Shown here piece by piece: positions 56,575 through 64,000 of a stretch of DNA of 64,000 bases. The notes beneath the pieces were generated by a model. That model saw nothing but the letters and a program-made list of their open reading frames with translations. It was not told the DNA's origin and made no database searches. The stretch comes from Methanococcus maripaludis C5. Its GTDB lineage: Archaea; AGJL01; Methanococci; Methanococcales; Methanococcaceae. Numbering within the stretch: the first letter of the stretch is position 1; each line of letters opens with the position of its first letter. The stretch spans positions 372,001 through 436,000 of the forward strand of contig NC_009135.1 in the NCBI RefSeq assembly GCF_000016125.1, written 5' to 3'. Position numbers and translations under genes: made by a program.

Positions 56575-57513
56575 ATGAACGGAAAAAAAAAAGGAATGAG
56601 GGAGGCTTACGGTGAAACGCTGGCCGAACTTGGTGAAGTAAATGAAAATATTGTGGTGCTTGACGCTGATTTGTCAGGTTCTACTAAAACAGGCATTTTT
56701 GCTAAAAAATATCCTGAAAGATTTTTCAATGCAGGAATTGCAGAACAGAACATGATGGGTATGGCAGCAGGACTTTCAAGAACTGGAAAAACTGTGTTTG
56801 CATCAACTTTTGCAATGTTTGCAACAGGAAGAGCTTGGGAGCAGATTAGAAATTCTATCGCGTATCCTGGTTTAAATGTAAAAATATGTGCAACACACAG
56901 TGGCGTTACCGTTGGTGAAGATGGGGCATCTCACGAAATGACTGAAGACATTGCAATAATGAGAGCAATCCCAAAAATGATTGTAATATCGCCATCTGAC
57001 TATTTGGAAACAAAAAGTGCTGTTAGGTGGGCTGCAACTTACGAAGGTCCAGTATATGTAAGAATGCCTAGAGGAAATACTGAAATAATTTTTGAAAACG
57101 AAGAAGAAGCAAAATTCGAGTTTGGAAAAGCAAGAATTTTAAAAGAAGGAACTGATATTACACTCATTGCAACAGGAGAACTCGTTCCAGAAGCAATCAA
57201 CGCTTCAAAAATACTTTCTGAAAAAGGAATATCTGCAGAAGTCATTGCAATTGCAACAATAAAGCCAATTGATAAAGATGCAATAAAAAATTCAAAAGAT
57301 TTCATAGTTTCAATCGAAGACCACAGTATTGTCGCAGGACTTGGTGGTGCAATTTCTGAAGTTATTGCAGAAGAAGGATTAAATAAAAAACTCCTTAGAA
57401 TTGGTATCAATGACGAGTTTGGAAAATCTGGAAAAGCAGGAGATTTATTGAAATATTATAAACTTGACTCAGAAAGTATTGCAGAAACAGTATTGAACGC
57501 ATACAAAAAATAA
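56575..57513 (+). CDS. Transketolase, C-terminal subunit
   Basis: Pyrimidine-binding half of transketolase, about 312 residues. LDADLSGSTKTGIFAKKYPERFFNAGIAEQNMMGMAAGLS shows the catalytic Glu in AEQN; THSGVTVGEDGASHE and the C-terminal domain follow (IEDHSIVAGLGGAISEV). Start ATG at 56575 behind GGTGAATTAT. Third gene of the unit. Confidence 0.95.
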   Translation: MNGKKKGMREAYGETLAELGEVNENIVVLDADLSGSTKTGIFAKKYPERFFNAGIAEQNMMGMAAGLSRTGKTVFASTFAMFATGRAWEQIRNSIAYPGLNVKICATHSGVTVGEDGASHEMTEDIAIMRAIPKMIVISPSDYLETKSAVRWAATYEGPVYVRMPRGNTEIIFENEEEAKFEFGKARILKEGTDITLIATGELVPEAINASKILSEKGISAEVIAIATIKPIDKDAIKNSKDFIVSIEDHSIVAGLGGAISEVIAEEGLNKKLLRIGINDEFGKSGKAGDLLKYYKLDSESIAETVLNAYKK

Positions 57514-57574
57514 TTTTTAAATTACTTTTAAAAACAATTATTTTTATTTTTAATTTTTAAAAGGGGTTAGATTC

Positions 57575-58330
57575 ATGAAAAAAATCGGAATTTTAGAGTT
57601 TTTAGTTTTAATTTCAGTTTTGGTTACTGCCCTTGCAATCGGATATAACTTTTTAAGCCCGACATCAGCGGAGTATACATTTGATGGGGAAGAAATGTAC
57701 AAATGTGCATGGATTTCTGAAAATATAATGCTTAAAGGTTTCCCTCTTTATGCAGATATTGATGGAACATGGACTGCTGACAGTTTAGAATTCTCTGATA
57801 GAGTACAAATTTTAGCTGCAAGTGGTGGAACTCTTACCGTTGCTTATGACAATAAAGAAATGACTATCGGTGGAAAACTTGCTTCAAAAGAAGATATTGC
57901 TGCAAGCAAAATATATCTGGTGCCTTTAGGAAACACGATAATCAGGTACAACTTGGAATCAATAAATGGAACTTCATTTTCAGAAATATGTGATATTGTT
58001 TATGCAGATATTGGTGACGATTTAACGGTTCTCGAAGTCGATATCGATGGTTCATTTGCAATCGATGCAGATACTTTTTCACCGACAGAGCAACTTGAAG
58101 TTATAAATTATTTCAAATACGAAACAGCTCTCCCAAAAATGAGTTTTGTGGATGGAGGGCTTATTTTAAAAGGAACGTTTAATTTGGATGACTTAAAAAA
58201 TTTAGATAGTTTAATAAATCCTCAAAAAATTGTTACATCAAAAATGGAAGTAAATATTATTGTCGAAGAATCAAGTAACGAGATAAACACTGAAAATTAT
58301 AACAATGCAAAACTTATAACCTGGATGTAA
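57575..58330 (+). CDS. Membrane-anchored exported protein, unknown function
   Basis: 251 residues, not recognised. One N-terminal membrane helix (about 5-25: GILEFLVLISVLVTALAIGYNFL), the rest predicted outside, beta-rich, acidic. No cysteine pattern beyond CAWISEN and EICDIV. Strong RBS AAGGGGTT. It begins a run with two polymerase-like membrane proteins; the next gene follows by 4 bases, so it is cotranscribed and perhaps a helper for surface glycan assembly (inferred). Confidence 0.75.
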   Translation: MKKIGILEFLVLISVLVTALAIGYNFLSPTSAEYTFDGEEMYKCAWISENIMLKGFPLYADIDGTWTADSLEFSDRVQILAASGGTLTVAYDNKEMTIGGKLASKEDIAASKIYLVPLGNTIIRYNLESINGTSFSEICDIVYADIGDDLTVLEVDIDGSFAIDADTFSPTEQLEVINYFKYETALPKMSFVDGGLILKGTFNLDDLKNLDSLINPQKIVTSKMEVNIIVEESSNEINTENYNNAKLITWM

Positions 58331-58334
58331 TAGT

Positions 58335-59408
58335 ATGAAGAAGTTTTTGGAACTTAATTCACAAAAAATCGGACCGCACCACATATTTGTTGGTTTATCC
58401 TGCCTCTTCGTACTCTTATCAAATGTAAGTGCAATGTCTGCATGCATTGTATTATTTTCTTCAGTATTTTTTTATATTTCATTTATCGCAGGGCAGAATA
58501 TCTTTAAAAAATTGGATTTTAAACCTTACGAAGTAAATTATAAACTTCATGAAAAAATAGGACTTTTTTTAATGTTATTTGGAATTTTTTTTACGATAAT
58601 GGATCTTTTATGGGTTAGGGGAGTGCCTCTGTTCGATCCGGCATCCAGGAAATTTTTAAGCGTTATTTATACGGGATTTTCACACACGCTCCCCCTTGGA
58701 TGGGCAATACTGGTTTCAAGTTCAAAATTAAGCAATAAAAAGATATTTTTATATTCGGGTGTATTTTCTGCTTTAATAGTACTTTTAGGATACCGTACGC
58801 AAGTTGTGGTGTTATTACTTTCAACAATCTTTGCAATGTATTATTCCGAAAAAATAAAAAATAAACTCATGATCTATTCATTAATCGGGCTTGCATTTGT
58901 TATATTTGGACTCTCATTTTTAAGACATTATATATTAAATATTGGTGGAAATCCCCTAATTTCAAGGATAGACCTTACAATGAGTATATTTGATCTTATC
59001 GTTAAGAATTTCAACGGTAATTTCCAAGGAGTTATCCATAACGCCATATTTTCATCGTACGGATTAATTGCTGGTTCAAACTATGGTCCAAGAACATTAA
59101 TTGCAAACAGTATTGGGGTAACGGGGGTTACAATCACGCCAACAATATTTGGTGCAGTTTTAATGGATTTTGGAATGATAGGGCTTGTTCCATATTTTGG
59201 AATTTTTGGGCTTTTAATGGGGCTTTCAAATAATCTTTCAAGTAAATTAAAAGGTTTATATCTTGGATTTTATTCAATAATGGTTTCTTACTTAATCGTT
59301 GGAATTGAAACTGGGATTTTGGATTTAGATGTGGTTGTAATGTATGCATTAGGTATAATTATGACATTTTACGGGATTTTTCGGGGGATTTTAAATGCTA
59401 AAAAATAA
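58335..59408 (+). CDS. Oligosaccharide-repeat polymerase-like membrane protein (1)
   Basis: 357 residues with about ten membrane helices. A large loop with RGVPLFDPASRKFLS and a conserved-looking region GYRTQVVVLLLSTIFAMYY, then GPRTLIANSIGVTGVTITPTIFGAVLMDFGMIGLVPYFGIFG, as in Wzy/EpsG-like O-antigen polymerases. It probably joins or transfers surface sugars on lipid carriers; the assignment rests on topology and motifs only. Overlaps the next gene by 14 bases. Confidence 0.65.
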   Translation: MKKFLELNSQKIGPHHIFVGLSCLFVLLSNVSAMSACIVLFSSVFFYISFIAGQNIFKKLDFKPYEVNYKLHEKIGLFLMLFGIFFTIMDLLWVRGVPLFDPASRKFLSVIYTGFSHTLPLGWAILVSSSKLSNKKIFLYSGVFSALIVLLGYRTQVVVLLLSTIFAMYYSEKIKNKLMIYSLIGLAFVIFGLSFLRHYILNIGGNPLISRIDLTMSIFDLIVKNFNGNFQGVIHNAIFSSYGLIAGSNYGPRTLIANSIGVTGVTITPTIFGAVLMDFGMIGLVPYFGIFGLLMGLSNNLSSKLKGLYLGFYSIMVSYLIVGIETGILDLDVVVMYALGIIMTFYGIFRGILNAKK

Positions 59409-60549
59409 TTTTGAAAGATTTAAAGATTATTTCAGAGAAAAATATGGACTTGGACTTGATAACCCGATAGTAATAATTTTTTTGGGGCACATGCTGATAT
59501 TCTTACTCGCAATTCCTTATTTTGATAAATTTGGAATAGATTCCCTTTTAAAAATGATATTGGTCGTATTTGGAAATTTAGCTATTTTTTCAATTCCATT
59601 TTTTATAAATTTTGAAAAGACGTTGAAATTAGGTAAATTAAATTTAAAATTAATTTCTGGAATTTTACTTGGATTTTCCATGTTCTTTGGAGTATTTGTA
59701 CTTTCAGCAAGTGTTATAAATGCGATACTCTTTTCAGGACTTGTATTTTTGATTTTACACGTATTTATGAAATATTATTACTCTGAAAAAATAAGTAAAA
59801 TCATGTTTTTAATCGGGGTAATTTCATTCATTGCAATAATTTTAATTCATGGAAGCGTTCCAATTACCGATTATACAGTTAGAATGGCAATTTCAAACGA
59901 TCCATTGAGATTAATTTCATCAGGTGCGCTTACATTTGCAAGTCTCTTTAATTTTGGATATTTTATGGTATCTTTTGCAATTTTGGCAGTAACGGGCTAT
60001 AAAGCAAATGTTTTGGTATTAATCGTTGCATATTTGCTTTATAATTATAAAAGAAACAAAATAAATGCAAAAAAAATATTTTTAATTGGAATTTTTACAA
60101 TACCATTTTTAGGAATAATGGCAAAATCGATACTTTCTTCATCAGGCCAATCATGGAGCCTTAATTTTTTAGAAATCATGTCATACAGGGCCTATTTTGA
60201 TTTAATGACTTTAGAAAAGATTATATTGTACCCTACGGCATTATGTGGAAAAATTGCATTTACACCTGGTGGCGAGTCGTTAATTGGTGAAATAATTCAT
60301 GGTTACACACATAATATTACTTCAACCATGTTTGGCCCGATTTATCTTGATCTGGGTTACTACAGCTTAATTTTTTCGTTAATATTTGGAATAATAAGTA
60401 AGTTAATATATAAAAAGAGCGATACTAAAATATATTCTATTTATGGTGCCGTATTGTTATCAATGTGTGAAATCGGCATTAATTACGGTTTTTTAGTTAC
60501 CATGTTAACGTTCTTGTATGTTTCAGAAAATCTGCAGAAAAAACCCTAA
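59395..60549 (+). CDS. Oligosaccharide-repeat polymerase-like membrane protein (2)
   Basis: 384 residues with about ten to eleven membrane helices, a distant paralogue of the preceding gene: TGYKANVLVLIVAYLLYNYK corresponds to its GYRTQ segment, and STMFGPIYLDLGYYSLIFSLIFG to its late loop. RBS GGGGGAT; the ATG lies within the preceding gene's last codons, so translation is coupled. It likely works in the same surface-glycan process. Confidence 0.65.
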   Translation: MLKNNFERFKDYFREKYGLGLDNPIVIIFLGHMLIFLLAIPYFDKFGIDSLLKMILVVFGNLAIFSIPFFINFEKTLKLGKLNLKLISGILLGFSMFFGVFVLSASVINAILFSGLVFLILHVFMKYYYSEKISKIMFLIGVISFIAIILIHGSVPITDYTVRMAISNDPLRLISSGALTFASLFNFGYFMVSFAILAVTGYKANVLVLIVAYLLYNYKRNKINAKKIFLIGIFTIPFLGIMAKSILSSSGQSWSLNFLEIMSYRAYFDLMTLEKIILYPTALCGKIAFTPGGESLIGEIIHGYTHNITSTMFGPIYLDLGYYSLIFSLIFGIISKLIYKKSDTKIYSIYGAVLLSMCEIGINYGFLVTMLTFLYVSENLQKKP

Positions 60550-60598
60550 TCGTTTAAAAAAGTATATTTATTTCTTATTTCAGTGTTAAAGTGGTATA

Positions 60599-61708
60599 AT
60601 GGTATCAATAAAGGATATCGGAAAAGATTATAACGTTCCCGAAGATAAAAAGTATCTTGTTATTGTTGTCGACATGGATGACGATGTCGGAAGGAAGGCA
60701 AATATCAGGACTCCAATTTTAAGTAGGGAGGATAATATCAATGCAGCTGTGAAGCTTGGATTGACTGACCCTGGGGACAGTGATGTAAATTCAATGCTTG
60801 GTGGAATTCAGCACTATGATCATCTAAAAAAAGAAGGAAAAGATGTTGAAATTGCAACAATTTCTGGGGATATAGATATTGAATCAGAGGTATGTGCAAT
60901 TAAAATTAAGGAACAGATTGACTTTTTAATTTATCTCTATGAACCTAATTTCATATATCTCGTTTCAGATGGGAAAGAAGACGAAATGGTTTTGAAATAT
61001 TTGGAGTTAAAAGATATTTTCGTTTGGAAAAAGAGAATCGTAATTAAACAGAACGAATCTCTCGAATCAACGTACTACCTTGTACAAGAATTTATAAAAA
61101 AGACAATGTCCCAGTACATTCCTTTAATATTTACCTCAATCGGATTTGCAATGATTCTTTATGCGATATTCTCAGATCTGGGCTGGAGAATAATTGCAGG
61201 ACTTATTGGAATTTACATCTTATCTGAGGGCGTTGGATTAGTAGAATCCCTCAAAAAGACACTTACTGAAAGTAAAAAAGGTCTCGAAGTTGGAAAACTA
61301 TCTCCTTTTGGAAATATTTTGGGATTTTTGATACTTCTTGTTGGAATACTCTACTCTTACCGAGTTTCGGTAGATCCAGAATTAACGATATTCTTTGGAA
61401 AATTCCTGCTAAATATTGCAAATCCTTTAACGTTGGGTTTTGTGTTATTGGTGCTTGTTCACTTTATAGATGATTTGATACATACTGAAAAAAGTATACT
61501 CCGGCTTTTAAAGAGACTATTTTTCAACGTAATTTTAGCGTTTATGTTAAGACAAATGTTGATAGTTTCATCAGGCTATTTAAATGGATATGCTGTTGAA
61601 TTTACGGGTCTTGTAATGTATATTTTGGCATATGTTTCTGTATTGATAGTATTGTCTGTTGTATTATTTCATGAACCTAAAAACAAGGAAAAGCTGAATA
61701 CCGAATAG
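60599..61708 (+). CDS. DUF373 membrane protein
   Basis: 369 residues. The N-terminal soluble domain (about 1-165) has VIVVDMDDDVGRKANIRTPILSREDNI and IATISGDIDIESE, the hallmark of the archaeal DUF373 family. Five to six membrane helices follow (about 175-360). The acidic DMDDD could bind metal. Function unknown. Next to corA with 11 bp to its start, so likely one transcript. Confidence 0.88.
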   Translation: MVSIKDIGKDYNVPEDKKYLVIVVDMDDDVGRKANIRTPILSREDNINAAVKLGLTDPGDSDVNSMLGGIQHYDHLKKEGKDVEIATISGDIDIESEVCAIKIKEQIDFLIYLYEPNFIYLVSDGKEDEMVLKYLELKDIFVWKKRIVIKQNESLESTYYLVQEFIKKTMSQYIPLIFTSIGFAMILYAIFSDLGWRIIAGLIGIYILSEGVGLVESLKKTLTESKKGLEVGKLSPFGNILGFLILLVGILYSYRVSVDPELTIFFGKFLLNIANPLTLGFVLLVLVHFIDDLIHTEKSILRLLKRLFFNVILAFMLRQMLIVSSGYLNGYAVEFTGLVMYILAYVSVLIVLSVVLFHEPKNKEKLNTE

Positions 61709-61719
61709 TTGTGAAACTC

Positions 61720-62670
61720 ATGCTTGAAATTCTAGGTTACAACAAAGGATCATTTGAAGTTTTAAATCTGGACCAAATGGATAGAGAACACGATCTCATA
61801 TGGATTGATTGTTATGATCCTTCAGACGTAGAATTGATAGAACTTTCAAAAACAATGGGTATAGAAATTGATGAATTAAGTCTTGGGCTCGATGAACAGG
61901 AAGTTCCAAGGGTCGAAGAAGAAGATAACTACTATACAATTATTTTTAAAGCTCCTTTATTTGAAGAAGACATCACAACTACTTCTTTTGGAATTTATGT
62001 AAAAGATAATATAATACTGACAATTCATGCGGATAAAATTAAATCAATTGGGCGACTTTACAACCTTGTAAAAACAAAAAAACCAAAAACACTTCTTGAT
62101 AAAGGAAAAGGATTTTTTATATACACGATACTAAACCAGATTACAATAAGTTATTCTAGAATTCTCGTAAACCTTGAAGATCAACTCGATGTTTTAGAAG
62201 ACAGAATCGTTCAGGAACAGAATAAAAACATGACTGAAGAAATTTTACAGCTTAGAAAAATGCTCGTATATTTCCACAAGGCGCTTATTTCAAACAAGGA
62301 TGTTATTTCAGTTTTAAAAAGAAAATACATTTCAATAACCACTCAGGAAGATCGGTGGGAATTCGAAGATCTTTACTATGATATTTTGCAGTTAATTGAC
62401 ATGGAAACAACGTACCGTGAGCTTTTATCGTCAATGATGGACATGTCGCTTTCGATTGAAAACATAAGGATGAATCAGGTAATGAAAATTCTCACAATGG
62501 TTACTGCATTATTTGCAGTCCCAATGTGGATTACAGGAATATATGGAATGAATTTTAAATACATGCCTCTTTCAGAGCATCCTTATGGATTCTGGATAAT
62601 TTCTGCAATATCCATTGTAGTTATAATGATAATTATCCACACGTTTGTAAAAGAAAAATGGATTAAATAA
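61720..62670 (+). CDS. corA: CorA-type magnesium/metal ion channel
   Basis: 316 residues: N-terminal cytoplasmic alpha/beta domain, long helix, and two C-terminal membrane helices with the GMN motif (YGMNFKYMP). Transports Mg2+ and possibly Co2+/Ni2+. The ATG at 61720 follows GTGAAACTC; the GTG at 61711 is part of that site. Followed closely by SRP19. Confidence 0.95.
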   Translation: MLEILGYNKGSFEVLNLDQMDREHDLIWIDCYDPSDVELIELSKTMGIEIDELSLGLDEQEVPRVEEEDNYYTIIFKAPLFEEDITTTSFGIYVKDNIILTIHADKIKSIGRLYNLVKTKKPKTLLDKGKGFFIYTILNQITISYSRILVNLEDQLDVLEDRIVQEQNKNMTEEILQLRKMLVYFHKALISNKDVISVLKRKYISITTQEDRWEFEDLYYDILQLIDMETTYRELLSSMMDMSLSIENIRMNQVMKILTMVTALFAVPMWITGIYGMNFKYMPLSEHPYGFWIISAISIVVIMIIIHTFVKEKWIK

Positions 62671-62684
62671 TTTCGGTGAAAGTA

Positions 62685-62954
62685 ATGAAAGAAATGATTA
62701 TATGGCCCGCATATATTGACTTAAAAAGGACCAAAAACGAAGGTAGGAAAGTTCCAAAAGAATTTGCAGTACAAAACCCGAAATTAAAAGATATTGCAGG
62801 TAAACTAAAAAAAATGGGTTTGGAATACAGTATTGAACATAAAAAAAGTTATCCAAAGGATCCATGGGAAATTTGTGGATATATCAAAGTAAAAGCGGAT
62901 AAACGTACTTCAAAATTACAAATTTTAAAAGAAATATGTAAAAATATGGGATAA
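62685..62954 (+). CDS. srp19: Signal recognition particle protein SRP19
   Basis: 89 residues. Binds 7S RNA and prepares it for SRP54. The family pattern [28 protein letters not shown] and [15 protein letters not shown] is clear. ATG at 62685 behind GGTGAAAGTA. Its stop codon abuts that of the convergent coiled-coil gene with no spacer. Confidence 0.95.
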   Translation: MKEMIIWPAYIDLKRTKNEGRKVPKEFAVQNPKLKDIAGKLKKMGLEYSIEHKKSYPKDPWEICGYIKVKADKRTSKLQILKEICKNMG

Positions 62955-63269
62955 TTATTTTTCAGAATCTTGCTCATGTTTTTTTTCAAGTTCCGAAAGG
63001 AGAAATTTAATTCTATTTTCCAGTTTTTCGTAATTTTTTGAAAGATCTCTATATTTTTCATAGAGTTCATTTAATTTATGATTTAAATATTCAAGTTCTA
63101 CGTTTTTTCGACTTAGTTCACTTTTTAACTGGCCATTCGTGTACAATTCATGTTTGTATTTTGCCTCAAGTTCGAGATAAGATTTTTTAGATTCAAGATA
63201 TATTTTTTTAATATCTTCGTACTTATCCCTTGAAACGGTTTCCTGTTTTTTTCTTCGGATATTAAACAT
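62955..63269 (-). CDS. Coiled-coil protein, unknown function
   Basis: 104 residues, highly charged, with heptad patterns through most of the chain (LESKKSYLELEAKYKHEL; LEYLNHKLNELYEKYRDLSKNYEKLENRIKFLLSELEKK). No cysteines or membrane segment. Start ATG at 63269 after GTGATTT. Follows sucC by 12 bases in the same direction, so it may be cotranscribed. Family not recognised. Confidence 0.75.
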   Translation of the reverse strand: MFNIRRKKQETVSRDKYEDIKKIYLESKKSYLELEAKYKHELYTNGQLKSELSRKNVELEYLNHKLNELYEKYRDLSKNYEKLENRIKFLLSELEKKHEQDSEK

Positions 63270-63281
63270 GCAAAATCACAT

Positions 63282-64000
63282 TTAACTGTTTATTAATTCA
63301 GTAAGTGCTCTTGCAGCCCCTTCCATTGAATTTTCGAAACTTACTCCATTTTCAGATAGAATTTTTCTTCCTTTTTCTTCGTTAGTCCCCATCATCCTAA
63401 CTGCAAACTTGAGGTTAGGATTTTCTTTTAAAACATCTACAATTCCAAGTGAAACTTCATCGCATCTTGTAATTCCACCAAGAATGTTGATAAACGCTCC
63501 TTTAACATTTTTTCTTGAAGTTGCTTTTAAAAGTGCTTTTTTTACAGTTTCTCTATTGGAACCGCCACCAACATCTAAGAAACATGCAGGTTCTCCGCCG
63601 AACTCTTTTACAATGTCCATGCTTGCAAGGGTGAGTCCTGCACCGTTTCCAATAACTGCAATGTCCCCATCAAGTTCAACATATGCAAATTCGGATTTTT
63701 CCTGTTTTTTAAATTCTTCAAATTTATCGTATTTATGTCTAAAGTACGCATCGTCATCAATATTCAAAACTGCATCAGCAGCAATGATTTTTCCATCTTC
63801 GGTAAATACCAACGGGTTTATTTCAGCTAAAATTCCATCCATGTTTTTGAATGCTTTGTAAACTTTGCATAAAACATCCGCAACTTTTGGAATTTCTGCA
63901 CTCGGAATGCCTGCTTTTTTGAGCATTTCTCTTGCAAGGTATGGTAAAAATTCTTTTCCAGATTCTAACGGTAATTTTATTATTTTTTCGGGAGTTTTTG
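63282..64000 (-). CDS. sucC: Succinyl-CoA ligase (ADP-forming) beta subunit, partial
   Basis: C-terminal two thirds of the ATP-grasp subunit; the N-terminus lies beyond the window. The frame remains open to position 64000, upstream of an internal Met at 63926. Motifs: ILAEINPLVFTEDG (Mg-nucleotide site), GNGAGLTLASMDIVKEFGGEPACFLDVGGG, and INILGGITRCDEV (CoA/phosphate domain). In methanogens it belongs to the incomplete reductive TCA branch. Confidence 0.95.
   Translation of the reverse strand, partial: KTPEKIIKLPLESGKEFLPYLAREMLKKAGIPSAEIPKVADVLCKVYKAFKNMDGILAEINPLVFTEDGKIIAADAVLNIDDDAYFRHKYDKFEEFKKQEKSEFAYVELDGDIAVIGNGAGLTLASMDIVKEFGGEPACFLDVGGGSNRETVKKALLKATSRKNVKGAFINILGGITRCDEVSLGIVDVLKENPNLKFAVRMMGTNEEKGRKILSENGVSFENSMEGAARALTELINS

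Overview
The window is a stretch of a low-GC methanogenic archaeon, almost certainly a Methanococcus close to M. maripaludis. The evidence is archaeal information-processing genes (aRF1 with NIKS and GGQ motifs, LSm, ribosomal protein L37e, SRP19, tRNA-splicing endonuclease, Lhr-type helicase, a C/D box sRNA), methanogen enzymes (HdrB/HdrC, an Ech-type energy-converting hydrogenase large subunit, ComC-type sulfolactate dehydrogenase, two FprA F420H2 oxidases), archaeal TATA boxes, and the recurrent ribosome-binding site GGTGA a few bases before ATG, GTG or TTG. That RBS made it possible to correct many starts. No tRNA, rRNA, CRISPR array, insertion sequence or prophage was seen.

Layout. 1-6.4 kb: an iron-complex-type ABC importer (ATPase cut by the window edge, permease, three paralogous lipoprotein binding proteins) and an O-methyltransferase, all on the minus strand. 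The permease and binding-protein genes carry related promoter/operator-like elements. 6.5-10.3 kb: peroxiredoxin, ZIP metal transporter, Dps-like ferritin, archaetidylserine synthase, glycosyltransferase. 10.4-13.5 kb: SufB and SufC with two flavoproteins (AfpA, Isf). 13.7-16.5 kb: copper ATPase with a CopZ-like chaperone, then CutA. 16.6-21.4 kb: a minus-strand oxygen-defence run (HdrC, HdrB, AhpD-like protein, superoxide reductase, an unknown 88-residue protein, ferritin, rubredoxin-like protein, DsrE-like protein, FprA). 21.6-26.7 kb: hydrogenase large subunit, CBS protein, isopropylmalate/homoaconitate dehydratase large subunit, LSm, L37e, PurF. 26.7-34.2 kb: MinD, UppP, TPR lipoprotein, ICC-type phosphoesterase with Lhr helicase, ferredoxin, ThiE/ThiM. 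34.4-38.6 kb: Lrp regulator, rubrerythrin-like protein, second FprA, ComC, EndA. 38.7-46.2 kb: aRF1, YjbQ, two tandem cyclophilins, Tex, a NOL1/NOP2/Sun methyltransferase, an archaeosortase-like protein, ThiL. 46.4 kb: a clear C/D box sRNA. 46.5-53.6 kb: radical SAM protein, YchF GTPase, HD protein, histidine kinase, a frameshifted DMT transporter, two cysteine-rich proteins. 53.6-64 kb: M42 peptidase, split transketolase around ribulose-phosphate epimerase, two polymerase-like membrane proteins, DUF373, CorA, SRP19, a coiled-coil protein, and the start-truncated SucC.

Themes. Metal supply (iron-type importer, ZIP, CopA/CopZ, CutA, CorA), oxygen defence (peroxiredoxin, superoxide reductase, two FprA, three ferritin-fold proteins, rubredoxin-like protein) and Fe-S assembly lie close together, as expected for a strict anaerobe whose energy metabolism rests on Fe-S and Ni enzymes. 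Thiamine genes are scattered over three places (ThiE/M, possibly YjbQ, ThiL). I saw no clearly new defence system. The points most worth a second look are the C/D sRNA with its hairpin leader, the shared elements on the metal-importer genes, the HdrBC/oxygen-defence unit, the archaeosortase-like gene and the polymerase pair.
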